A stretch of 64,000 nucleotides of DNA. Source: Leucogyrophana mollusca (taxonomy: Eukaryota > Basidiomycota > Agaricomycetes > Boletales). The stretch spans positions 1 through 64,000 of the forward strand of contig MU266451.1 in assembly GCA_021014945.1 (NCBI GenBank). The letters are read 5' to 3'. Shown here in pieces: positions 13,201-25,204 of the stretch. Under the pieces are notes generated by a model. The model saw only the letters and a list, made by a program, of their open reading frames with translations. It had not been told where the DNA came from and ran no database searches. A program made the translations under genes and the position numbers. The number at the start of each line of letters is the position of its first letter. Position 1 is the first letter of the stretch.

Positions 13201-15310
13201 TGGACTGGGTACCGGCTTTGACATGACAGGCTTCGTAAATACGAAGTGGGCGGTTGAATTTTCACCAAGTGCGGCCAAGACTTACGCGTTGGTGAGATTT
13301 CTTCTTCACCCCGCCCGCCAATTTGATACCGGATTGTAGCGCAAACCACCCGGACACGATAGTCTACAATCAATGCACGAATGCGCTACTTCAACATGAT
13401 CTCGATCTTCGTGATGGCAAGAATCCACCTGCTTTGCGATCCAAGCACGGAAATGAGAAGCTTCCGCCATTGCCGAAGCCAGGGGATGTAGATTTTATCT
13501 ACGGAGGTTTGTATCGCCTTCCGTAGCAAGCCTTGTGCTGATGTTTTGAGACTAGGGCCGCCTTGTCAAAGCTTTAGTGCCATGAATCACCACAAGGCAA
13601 GTGAGGCTTCGCCCACATGATTAAATAGCTGACTGTTGACCACTGCAGAAAGCTAATGATATACGGTAATATCTTATTGCACCCTCCTCCGGTGCTCCCG
13701 CTGATATTCTTTTCAGGAGCACGCTGGTCTGCAATATGTTGTCCTATGTCGAACGGTTCCGACCCCCATACTTTCTCCTTGAAAATGTTGTTGGACTACT
13801 CAGCCACAAACTGCACCACCGAAGACATTTCCGATCAAGTGTCAAGTTTGGAGTAGTGAAGTTCATCAAACGATCGCTCCTTGCACTAGGGTATGTCTCG
13901 TATATCTCCCTTCCCTCTCAACTGACCGATTTAGCGGACCACCCACAGGTATCAAGTGCGCGTCAGAGTACTACAAGCTGCGCAGTACGGTTCTCCGCAA
14001 GGTCGTCGCCGCGTTCTATTCTGGGGCGCTAAGCGGGGGTTCCCCATGCCCGAATTTCCTGCTCCTACGCATTGGTACGCAAAGGGATCGCAGAGGTATA
14101 AGTTTCCCAATGGCACGATCCTACCACCAGCTACGCGGTCCAAAGACAAGTTTTGTCATCAGTCCGCCCCATTGCAGGCTATTACAGTGGATGACGCTAT
14201 ATCGGATTTGGTGAGTGCTCGCCTTTTCCCATTTCCCCCTGGAATGCCTTGGTTTTGATGCATGTCCCGTCCTAGCCACTGTTTGAATGGTACTACCCTC
14301 GTGTTCTGACCCGGCCGACACCAACTCACTGATATAATTCGCAAGGTATGACCCTGGCACAATCTTGCCCCTCTCATCAGACGAAAAGGCGAAGGCAAGA
14401 GAACGCCAAAAGGAGCTCGGCATCCGTGTATTCTCCGCCCTAAACGAGGATGAAACCCCAAAACAGAAGTATCCTGGGTTTACAGAACCAACTAGTTACG
14501 GTACCGAAGGCCTGAACCGCTACCAGCTCTGGATGCGCGGTGATAGGACAAATGGAACTAAAAAGCTGAGGTATCACTATACGAGACGATTTTGCGCCAA
14601 AGTTGTCGAGCGGTAGGCCATTTCTTTATCTTTCTGAACCATGGAAAGTAATGGGTCATTATGCAAACAGGGTCGTCAAAATCCCATTGAAACCCAGGGC
14701 GAACCATACCCGTAGGTTGTGTTTCTGTCTTGTTCTTCAGTCACTGAATGTGTCGCCAGAGCTTCCACCAAAGATGCGTGTACACTTGGCGAGGAACGAC
14801 GATGGCTCTTATAAATTCAAGAGTATGTCTTCCATATTTCTCCGGGAGTAGAACTGATCGGTAGCACGTTAGATCTCTATGGGCGAATCGACGGTCAATC
14901 TCAATTTGGGACTGCCTTGACCACTGTTGCGCCTAATGCAAAAGGTGGCGCCCTTTTGCATCCTTCGGTTAGTAATTCCTCGCACGGGTGACACTGCGAT
15001 GTTGATGCTATTGTCTTGTTGGTGTAGCAAAAGCGTATCATCACGGTCAGGGAGTGCGCCCGTGCCCAAGGCTTCCCCGACAGCTACGAGTTCCTCTCAG
15101 TGAACGACAATCCTAGGAAAGTCGTTGAAGACGTGGGTGTCCTTCTGTTTTAGCCCATTGTATCTCACCAGCTGACGTTTTGTTCAGCAACACCGCCAGA
15201 TTGGCAATGCCGTGCCTATACCGCTCGCACTTGCGCTTGGAAAGTGCTTAGGGAAAGCATTAATGAAGATGTGGGAGAAGAAGGAGAGAGAGGGAAGCCC
15301 AGAAGTTTGA
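10297..15310 (+). CDS. DMT1: DNMT1-type DNA (cytosine-5) methyltransferase with RFTS and two BAH domains
   Basis: Transfers methyl groups from SAM to C5 of cytosine in nuclear DNA, with a maintenance-type architecture. The start ATG at 10297 begins a basic, Ser-rich N-terminus. Next comes a replication-foci targeting domain (ending [18 protein letters not shown]), then BAH1 (~11.9-12.35 kb; [20 protein letters not shown]) and BAH2 (~12.6-12.95 kb). The catalytic motifs are [29 protein letters not shown] with the nucleophile Cys, [39 protein letters not shown] and X QIGNAVP. No CXXC zinc finger lies between RFTS and BAH, as is usual for fungal DNMT1 proteins. There are many short introns, and two begin with GC rather than GT (listed separately). 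All catalytic motifs are intact, so an active enzyme is expected. It ends convergent with POT1. Confidence 0.95.
11084..11141 (+). other. GC-AG intron in the methyltransferase RFTS region
   Basis: The donor reads AG|GCAAGA and the acceptor TTTGCAG. No GT donor exists nearby that keeps the frame. Joining across it gives [18 protein letters not shown], which matches the conserved RFTS ending. GC donors with an otherwise perfect AG|GCAAG context are the accepted minor class of U2-type introns. Confidence 0.75.
13597..13648 (+). other. Second GC-AG intron, directly after catalytic motif IV
   Basis: The donor is AAG|GCAAGTG and the acceptor CACTGCAG, with a CTGAC branch site. The join gives AMNHHK-KANDIR, as expected between motifs IV and VI of DNMT1. 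The alternative GT donor 4 bp downstream brings an immediate stop, so the GC donor is favoured. Confidence 0.75.
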
Positions 15311-15615
15311 GACATGAAAATTCCTTGAGCTTCGAATTCTTTGAGATCTTTGGGCATTCTAATCGTTACGTATATACCCATAGACATATATCCAAGGATT
15401 ACTTTATAGCAAACATATACTAGCTAGGAATTAGAACACCAGGAATGGTGACAGGAAATATCTACTGCAACGCTACTACATTTACTGTGTGTGATATAAG
15501 CGCGATGGTGGACCACCAGTACTAGGAGCCAGCGAGCACTTCATGCATTGTACTGTCTTCCTCGCTGGGCACCCCGCTGATCGCAGCGACTAAGAAAACG
15601 AAATAAGCTAAGCCA
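15311..15615. other. Convergent 3' ends of the methyltransferase and POT1 genes
   Basis: About 300 bp holding the two 3' UTRs. AT-rich tracts (for example around 15375-15420) are compatible with polyadenylation signals. If POT1 has one more short 3' intron, its stop would fall near 15522 instead of 15616. Nothing else is seen. Confidence 0.5.
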
Positions 15616-18600
15616 TCACCCAATCGTGGCGCAGTCCAGCAGGCCATACACTCGCGCAGGTTTACCGCAGGGTGTGCTGTCCCAGCTCTCGATGCTGAAG
15701 CGGAACACGGACGTCTGCCGTTGTATGACCTCTCCATGAGACAATCCACGGTGCACATCCTCCAGATTCCCAATGAAGGGCTTCAGGCGCTCAACAAACC
15801 TCTCGAGCGCCTCCAGATCCTCTCGGAAATCCGCTGGCGGTAGCCCTCGGATAAGCGGGCACTGCATCGGGAAAGTCAGTGGCTGCCAAGAAACGGTCAA
15901 TGAAGATCGTCACCTCCGGGTCAGAAACAGAGACGGTTATTAGATCCCCTTCAGCATCTTGGAGGCGGAGAAAGAAACGATAGCAACACTTGGTATGCGT
16001 ATCAACCATATCATCGCACGGCGGACAGCGTCGAAGGGTTGGAGGTAGACTGTACACCGGCATGACGATTAAAGGCATTCTCTGAATAGGATACATACGT
16101 ACTCGGTTTTGCATTTCATGCAACGTAGGACAACGGCGTCTTCCAAAGAAGGGTAGAAGTCATTCACACATGCAATCAGGTCAAACTTGGCGGGACAATC
16201 ATCACTAGAGATGATCTGTTTGATCGTCATGCTGTTTCCGCTCTGGCGAGTGCAAAGTGAAAAGTCGGGTGCCGGATCCTGAACCTCTTCGTTGATGATC
16301 GTTCCTTCGAGTTCCAGCTCCCTCTTCCAGCCCTTCTTGCGCCTAGATTACAGTCGCAGTTACAGAGAGAGAAAACACAGTTGGGCCAAGAGGTCACTCA
16401 CTCAAGAAGTGCCTGCGCGTCATCGTTGGTCGACTCATCGGTAGCAACAATAAGCACCTCGTCACCGCCTAGGCGACCATAGGCGTTCTTTGCGTTGGAT
16501 CTGTTGATCAGTCTCAAGTTCCTGATCGTATAATAGCTGCCAGGTTGAATCTTTTCCCCTCTCTTTCTCTGCCCTCCTTCCAGAACGACCTTGACGATGC
16601 GGCGATCAAGTCCTGTTGCCCACTTGGGAGTTGGAGTGGGAAGACAGGGCAAGTCGGGGTGGAAAGTATAGTCCGTGACGTAGAGTAACGCCTCGTCTCG
16701 ACTGTTACAGTCCACGTGTAGAGCCTGAGCGTCCTGGTATCAGTGCGCGAAGACTACACCCCGAAGGAGGAGATTACCTCTACGGTGCAATTGAAAAAGC
16801 TCGTGTTTTCGTCCACGTCCTGAATCAATTTGCTGTCGAACTTATTTGCTGGCTGGCGCGCCGATCCACCGTCCTTGGTCCACTCTTTTCTGCGTCTGAA
16901 ATAACGCGTTAACTTAGGGCTATCATGCCATGGGGATAGCTTACTGGAGGAGTGCCTGTAAGTGCGGGTTATTGTCTGCAAGACGCTCGTCTAGCTTGCA
17001 GACCTTCTCGTCCAACTGCATTCTGCCCTCCATGTAGCCGAGCCTGTTCTCTATCACGCGAGAGTTGTAAAGGTACCACAGGTCTCCAGGTTCCATTGTT
17101 CGGGCGAGATTGGCAGCAGCGTCCCACATCTCCATTTTAAGGATATAGTTAGATAGTTCTGGTGGGCACCAACTCGCCTGAATAGGGTGTAACCGGGGGC
17201 TCGAAGTGTAGTCAGTGACATAAACGCTGCAGGGGCCATTGTCGTTAGGATAGACATGCAAGATCTGCATTACAGGGTGGTTAATGAGCCACGTCCACAA
17301 GTCTACAATAGTTAAGTGAGGCTCACCTCTGCGGTGCAGTCGAAGAAACCGCGGGGAGCCATGTCTGGCGATGCATCTGCGATCAGTCGATGAAGTCTTC
17401 TAGCACGATCGGTACTCTGTATAGTCGTGACATTGTCGACGCCCTGCTTTTGCAGTGCCTCCCACCAATCGGCAAGCTTACCGCAATACTTGATTTCGTC
17501 TCCATCTGACCTCGGTTCCCAATAGGGAGTGTACTGATAGCCGAAGCCGTTGGGGCCATCTGCCTCAAATTCGGGTGCATTCCCTCTGTCGGGCGGCCTA
17601 ATGCGTCGCGTTGCTAGGTCATAGATAGCCCAACGCAGCTTATCGTGGTAACCGACACCCCTTACTCTTCCTTGAAATTGGGTGATCTGGGATGACGGGT
17701 CAGGGGCTTATTTGCCCCGTTGATGGTGACGAAACAAAGAACATCTCACCCTCAGCTTACGGAGGATAACAATGTCCCCCTGCTTCACCGACGGCAGCCA
17801 TTCTGCGTATTTCTTCTGAAAGCAGTTCACGGCGAGGCCGGTGCAGTCGAAGTACGTGCTCTCGGCGTCGACATTAGAAGGATCAACGAGGTCAAATGAA
17901 CGGCCCCACTCTGTGGACGACGACGACAGCTATCAGTATCTGCACAATAATCGAGGATGAAGTCAATACCGTTCGTGCGCGTTCGCGCAGGACTTCTGCA
18001 TGAGGATACAACTGCTATAACGTTTATCATGCCATGGGTTTCTTTGATCTTCCCGAGAGCGGTATATGATTCTCCCTGAGACAATAGTCAGCAACATTCT
18101 GAGAAAAGCGAATCTCGGGGAACGCGGACTGACGTCTGTACGAAGTCCCGACCACATTCGTAGAGCAGGATCGGAAGTTTGCTGTGATACAGGAGCAATG
18201 TCCTTGATCAGCGGGTCCTCTTCTGGTCGCCGGGTAGGATCGTTCGTCGGCGCGGAGGCACTTGGACCAGAAGTACTAGCATCCTGCGGATGCGAGGGCT
18301 CCTTTCGCGGAGCCAAGCTCGGAGGCTCGGATTGAGCATGCGGAAGTGGATGAGCAGGAGCAGGAATGGGGGAGACGGCTTGATGACTTTGCTTCACAGC
18401 CAGCGGTGCTGGCGCGGGCTCAGAAGAATGGCCATGCAACGCCTGCCGTTCACGTTGACGCTGCTTTTTATGTTTGTTTCGCTGCTTTTTAGTTTGACCG
18501 TTGGCTGGAGGGAGTTTGGGTCCTTGGTACTTCTGTACTCCGGAAGACTCGTGACTAATATGGGCTGGAGATGGTGAGCGAGCTTTCCGCGGCCCAGAGT

Positions 18601-19363
18601 CGAGGTGCGCATGCCCCATAGTATGTTCAGTACTGGATATTTGTCCCTCTATACTACTCGAATAGTGGTTCGACGGCTGGCGGTCGGGCCCGAGGTTCGC
18701 AATTTTCTCGGCTTGGGGTGCGGGCGGTGCTTCTGCTATATTGTCTACCAGTTGAGCAGCAACAGCATCCTCCTCTACGATCTCAGAGACACGTAATATA
18801 GAGCTCGGATCGGCTGGTGGAGCAAACCACGCGTCCTTGTCTGTCGGTGTGGTGGCTGCAGGAGTCGTCTGGTCGACCATGGACTGCCGCATTAATTGGA
18901 TTTGACCCTCACCTTTCCAAGTATTGATGATCTTACCAGCGTTGTTTCCGGAAACATATTTGACGGCGACCCCTTGTGCGAACTTCAGTGCCAAGGGAAG
19001 AGAGGATGGCGCGGAGGATACAGCGCGAGGTTCAACCTTTGCGCCTTTGAGCGCAAAGCAAAGAATGTCGTGCACGCGAAAGACGGGCGCATTCACGAGA
19101 CGGAGGCATTTCTCTGAGATTTCGACTTGAAATCGTGATACCGTTGCGTCCGTTTTTGATGCAAGGACAATCCGGCGAAGCCCGCCTGTGCTGGGCCAAA
19201 TCATTTGAACCCTACCTTCGATGTTTCCTGAGTCCTCGGTAAGCGGATTTATGAGTTCCAGAGCGTTCCTTCGGCGAGACTCGTGAAATAGGTCATCCTC
19301 GTCGTGTTCGGCTCTCGGCCGCTTTGAGACATCCTCCACGACATCTTCGGAGGCGCGCTTCAT
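15616..19363 (-). CDS. POT1: POT1-type telomere single-strand DNA-binding protein
   Basis: Binds the G-rich telomeric 3' overhang, protects chromosome ends and regulates telomerase. The start is the ATG at 19363 (MKRASEDVVEDVSKR). Exon 1 is long (to ~18.05 kb) and encodes an OB-like N-terminal segment, then a Pro/Ser/His-rich linker with a lysine-rich patch (KKQRNKHKKQRQRER). The Telo_bind OB fold follows (LGKIKETHGMINVIAVV, STYFDCTGLAVNCFQ, GDIVILRKLRITQFQGRVRGVGY split over exons). Several further OB-like exons to 15.6 kb repeat a pattern of 'alphabet-like' strands ending in LYVTDYT or VYVTDYT, and a late Cys pair (LRCMKCKTE). The whole is roughly 1000 residues, longer than human POT1 because of the N-terminal extension. 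The exact 3' exon is uncertain. Confidence 0.85.
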
Positions 19364-19549
19364 GCCACAAGTGCCTGTAGATGATATCTGATGTATGCAA
19401 TATTTGCTGGAGACAAGGCAGTTGTACCTTCAAGTTGTACTTGGCTGGCAGCGACGGCACTGAGGTAGTGCAAAGACGCGTGTGGACCCCCGGACACAAC
19501 GCGTTATGACGATGCGGGACCAAGAGAGACCCTTGGCACCCTGATTACC

Positions 19550-20936
19550 ATGTCTACCTTACCATTACCTGCATTATTTGCCAGGGCTCTTTCCTCTGCA
19601 TCAAAGGCCACAAATTTACCTACCATCGCGGATAGAACCCAGGTGAGAGCGGCTACCTTGAGACACTATATATCAACTGATGCTGAGGGTCCAGGAACTC
19701 ATTCAATCAGCGTTGACTGATCTTAGTCAGTTGAACTCGAGAGTGACTGCACTTTCTTTGTTCAGCTCGAATGAGTCTCTCGAGGATATATCCACTCGAG
19801 ACCTAGTGTATTTAACCGTACCATATGTCTTGGCCGACGTTCAAAATCGCATCAAGACCACCGACAGGGATGAAAGGATGACCGTCCTTGGGCAGGTGCA
19901 GGTCAGTCCAGGACCCCGTCGGGGAGAGTCCCTGCAAACTGAACCAGCTCGTTAGAGACACCTTAGGACGTTTATATCTAGCCTAGATACGTTCGGTATA
20001 ATCCCAGAGGTGGAACACACGCTCTACGACCAAAAGACGACCACCATCAAGGATGCCGCCAAACGTCGGGAAGTCAAGATCAAACAGTACAAGACGCAAC
20101 AGGATCTCCGAACGCGGATCGAGGCTGTTCGAAAACGACGACAACAAAAACCAGTACATGATCAAGCGTCGACTGACTTCGACCTCATTCTCTCCCTCCT
20201 CCCTTCGGCTGCAGACGATGACAATGACGATGGCGATGATTCTGAAACAGATGAGATCCTACGAGAAGCAGCACTGCTGTTGCTTCGATTAACCCATGCA
20301 CAGGCCCACTCGCAACTTGAAAGCTCAAATCAAGAGCTGGAATTGTTGCGTAATGCCTCTCCCCCGCCTCCGCCTGGACCACTTACGGACGACCGGAGGG
20401 GCAAGATAAAGGATCAGGAGGATATGTGGAAACTTGACACTACAGCTCCATCGAGCGGTAGCGGGCCCCTGCTCGATCCCAGTGGAAAGGTCTGCCATTG
20501 TTGTCATTTGACTTCTTATTTGGTTCTAAGCAGTGAAATTGCTCGGCAGCCTTTGCGGCCATTCACGATACTCCCAGCGGGTGCCTCTGATCGCGCCCGT
20601 TTGCAGGCGCAGGTATTTGGGCCTGGGCATCGACTACCTACCATGGCTATTGATGAATATCTCGAGATCGAACGGCAACGGGGTAACATCATATCTGGAG
20701 GAGGGTGAGTTGTTGCGCCAGCCTTCATTCGCGTGATTGCTGATATATCTTCCTCCATCAGGCCACAATCCGAAACCGTGCCCACATCATCTGAACAATT
20801 GGCAGTTGATGCTGAGGCAGATGGCACCGCGTTTGGCGAGCTAAAGGCAGAGGAGAAACGACAAAAAGATGAGAAATGGGCACAGTACACAGACGAAAAC
20901 ACAAGAGGCGCAGGAAATACAATGAATCGAGGATGA
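19550..20936 (+). CDS. TAP42: TAP42/alpha-4 family regulatory subunit of type 2A phosphatases
   Basis: Binds PP2A-type catalytic subunits and links them to TOR signalling. The start is the ATG at 19550 (MSTLPLPALFARAL). Exon joins: a first intron from GTGAGA (~19646) to ..GTCCAG, a second ending ..CGTTAG before AGACACCTT, then introns near 20490 and 20706-20760. The helical N-terminal domain (~residues 1-220) is followed by the family signature PLRPFTILP..RLQAQVFGPGHRLPTM and then IDEYLEIERQRGNII near the C-terminus, the best-conserved stretch of TAP42/IGBP1. The acidic, Lys-rich tail is usual. It is divergent to POT1, with 186 bp between starts. Confidence 0.93.
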
Positions 20937-21103
20937 GATGGTGAACATAGAGGAAACCGGCGGCTTGTATGAGGGCTCTGCGACTACCATTCGGCTGCGG
21001 TGATTCCAGCACGGCTGTTTGGTCACGTTAGAACGGATTGAACTGAAGCAAAGGTATATGATAACAGTGGTGTACATCTCGTTTACATGAGGTAAGTCCT
21101 AAA

Positions 21104-22046
<943 letters not shown>

Positions 22047-22376
22047 GTTAGTCTATGAAGCCAAGCCAGACGGTGACCGTGTTCCAGGGGAGAAAGAAAG
22101 ATTAAAATGTGTCAAAGTAACCCTTGTGTCCGTATGTTTTGTGGTAATAACCTGACCTCAGCGGCGGGAACTTGCAGGCAATGGTGTTTACCTTTGCTTG
22201 TTCCGCACTACTGCCCAATATGATGCCGGCGGTAGTCCACGTGGCAAGACAGAATTATTGCTCGTGGAGGGTGCGTTATAATGTCCTCATCTTGCTCTCA
22301 TCCTCGCCAGCTTTTCGGCTGAGCTTTCGCCTGGCTTTTCTTCCAATTTTCTTGTAACCATATTCTTGTATCAAAC
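22047..22376. other. Divergent promoter of YPT6 and the reductase gene
   Basis: 330 bp between the two starts. It contains pyrimidine-rich stretches just before the reductase ATG (TTTTCTTCCAATTTTCTTG), a common feature of fungal core promoters. No other gene is seen. Confidence 0.5.
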
Positions 22377-24742
22377 ATGAAACTCACCGATAAAATTGCT
22401 GCTCACAACTCGACGCATCCGTTCTACACATTCGAGTTCTTTCCCCCTCGGACAGACCAGGTTATTCGCGTGCTTGACCGCTGGCGCTAATTCGCTCACG
22501 CTCGTGTGCCAGGGTCTTGAAAACTTGGTTTCTCGTATATCACGGCTTTCTGCTCTCAATCCGATCGCAATCAGTGTGACATGGGGAGCAGGAGGTTCGA
22601 CCAAAGAGCGCAGCCTTGATCTCGCGGGATTTACCCAGTCGGATTGCGCTATCGATACGATCCTGCATCTGACATGCACCAACATGGTACCAGGCCTGGT
22701 TGACGACGCATTGCGGGTGACTACCCCCTCTACTGGCGACCGGTATGGGATTGAAGACTGAGTCTCTGTCCAGGTAGCAAAGTCACGCGGTATTCAGAAT
22801 ATCCTTGCCTTGCGCGGAGGTGCGGCGATGATGAGGGTGATCCATGATTATATATCTTACTGCTCTGCGCCGTCTAGACCCGCCGCGAGGAGAGGAACAG
22901 TGGACTCCCATCGATCCACGTTTTAATCACGGGATAGACCTAGTAACTTACATCCGCTCCTCTACCGAGTTTTCTTCCCAATTCTGCATCGGCGTAGCAG
23001 GTAAAAGCCAGTTTTTGTATGCACTAAGTGAAGTTCTCAAAGATCGAACACCTATAGCTTACCCGGAAGGACATCCCGATCGACAAACCGACGAAGAAGG
23101 GGAAATCGAGTTTCTGAAAGCGAAAGTCGATGCCGGAGCTGATTTCATCATGACGCAGCTTTTCTATGACGCGGACGTCTTTCTGCGGTGGATCGAGAAA
23201 GTGAGGGCAAAAGGTCAGTGTGGACATCAAATGAGACAAACGGCTTCTCATTATTTACAGGCATCAGTGTGCCCATCATACCCGGGATTATGCCTATACA
23301 AACATACTCTTCATTCCTGCGGTTGATCAAGTTATGCGGGATTCGTGTACCACCATCTATTATGTCCGATCTTGAGCCCATACGCGTGCGCACTGTTGTT
23401 TTTCCCCTGAGGACAGCCGTTTCTGACACAGAATAGCATGATGACCAACTCGTCAAGGAATACGGGGTCCGACTCGCCGTTGATATTATACAGAAGATTA
23501 CAGCCACTGGAGTAGTCCGTGGCGTAAACTTCTGTACCTTGAACCTCGAAAAAAGTGTTCAGCTGGTGCTTAACAACCTCCAATGGGTTGGTGGAAGCCC
23601 GAAGACGCTCAATAAGCTAATTGCTGTCAGTTTCTTTTTGAATCTCCCCACTAGTCTAGCTTGACGTACTTTTAGGAGACCCCAGGACCTATCATTCATC
23701 CGCATCCGGACTCTGACCTTGTAGTCACCCCCGAAAGCGCAACTACCTCCGCGACGAATGCTTTGGCATCCAAACAGATTCTTGATAATGAACCCGGCCG
23801 GGGCGAACTTAACAATGCCGCGACATGGGACGAGTTTCCTAATGGTCGATTCGGTGATTACAAAAGTCCTGCCTTCGGCGCTCAGGATCAATGGGGCGGT
23901 CTCGGAATCTCGGTAAGGCACCTCGCCCCTGGTTCGTCGCGCAACTCCTAACTGTTGATTCTCAGCGGCTTGAAGCCGTCTCTGAGTGGGGTAGTCCGAA
24001 GACAGTGGTAGATCTGACAGAGCTGTTCCTTCGATACCTCCACTCAGAAATATCTACCACCCCGTTCTCCTCGCTACCTTTGTCGCCTGAATCACTCACG
24101 ATCCTACCACATTTGGAAAATCTGACGACGAGAGGATGGTGGACTGTGTGCTCACAGCCCGCAGTCGACGGAGCGAGCTCGACAGACGAAGTCTTCGGTT
24201 GGGGACCTAGAGGGGGCTACGTCTTCCAGAAAGGATTTGTCGAGTTTTTCGTGGAAGAGGACGTAGTGGAGGAGATAGAGAAGAAAATCGAACAAGATGG
24301 CAAGGCCTACGTGCATTACTTTGCTGCAAACGTCCATGTAAGTCTCAGTCTCCCTTCTCGTCCACTGACCAAACCAAACACAAACCTCCCCAGGGCGAAT
24401 GCAGGAGCAACGTACCGGAAGACGGTCGGAACGCGGTCACTTGGGGCATGTTCCCCGGCCAGGAAATCGCGCAAACAACAATCATCGAGCGAGAATCATT
24501 TCTGACGTGGAAGGTGCAAATCATGTGTTCTGGGTTCTTACTCGGGATACTTATCGCTTGCTTAGGACGAGGCATTTTCAATCTGGGCAGAGTGGGCTTC
24601 GTTTTACCCTCCAGGCTCAAGCGAAAGGAATTTGTTGGAAGGTGTGCGGAAGGAAAGGTGGTTGGTTAGTATCATACATCACGACTATAAGCGCGAAGAT
24701 GCCTTATGGACGTTCCTATCTGACGGAGGCAGTGTACTGTAG
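22377..24742 (+). CDS. MET13: Methylenetetrahydrofolate reductase
   Basis: Reduces 5,10-methylene-THF to 5-methyl-THF for methionine synthesis, using FAD and NAD(P)H in the cytosol. The start is the ATG at 22377 (MKLTDKIAAH). The N-terminal TIM-barrel domain shows FYTFEFFPPRT with the catalytic Glu, ISVTWGAGGST, LHLTCTNM, NILALRGDPP (split by an intron), ADFIMTQLFYD and VPIIPGIMPI. The C-terminal regulatory domain starts after about residue 300 (WGSPKTVVDLTELFLRYL, WTVCSQPAVDG, YVHYFAANVH, VTWGMFPGQEI) and ends LWTFLSDGGSVL with the stop at 24742. Length is that of fungal enzymes (~620 aa). Fungi have two paralogues (MET12, MET13); I cannot tell which from the sequence alone, so the symbol is tentative. 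Confidence 0.93.
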
Positions 24743-25204
24743 CACACATGGTAATGTCCTATACATTAATCCCCAGACTCAGAAGACCTTTCTTACGATG
24801 TCAGTACTCTGGGCTAAGAGAGAAAGCGGCCGTGGTCCCGTGTGGCGTTCTGCTGCTGAACGCCCCGGTGCCACTCCCACACAATTAAGCTCCTTGGACC
24901 AGTTCTCGGCCGGTTTGTGTATTGCAGTCCAGGGAACTGAGCGTGTATAATCCGTCGTCGCCTGGGCCGGGCCGCGGTTGCTAGACACCAGCCAGCTGGC
25001 GAGTCTGAGGAAGAAAAAAGAAATCGTCCATTACACGTTTCCCAAAACAACAAACAACCGTTACCCTTGTCCTCACTTGGAATATGTACCACTCTAAGTA
25101 TGTGCCATCATCTTCTAGCCCAAACAAAAAGACTACTTCACGGTGATCCATGAACAAAGTAACCAGACATCGCGAACCAAAGCATGACGACCGACCAAGC
25201 CTTC
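24743..25204. other. Convergent intergenic region, no gene seen
   Basis: The 3' flanks of the reductase (+) and DOA1 (-). Short frames on both strands have no support. No repeat or RNA gene was recognised. Confidence 0.5.
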
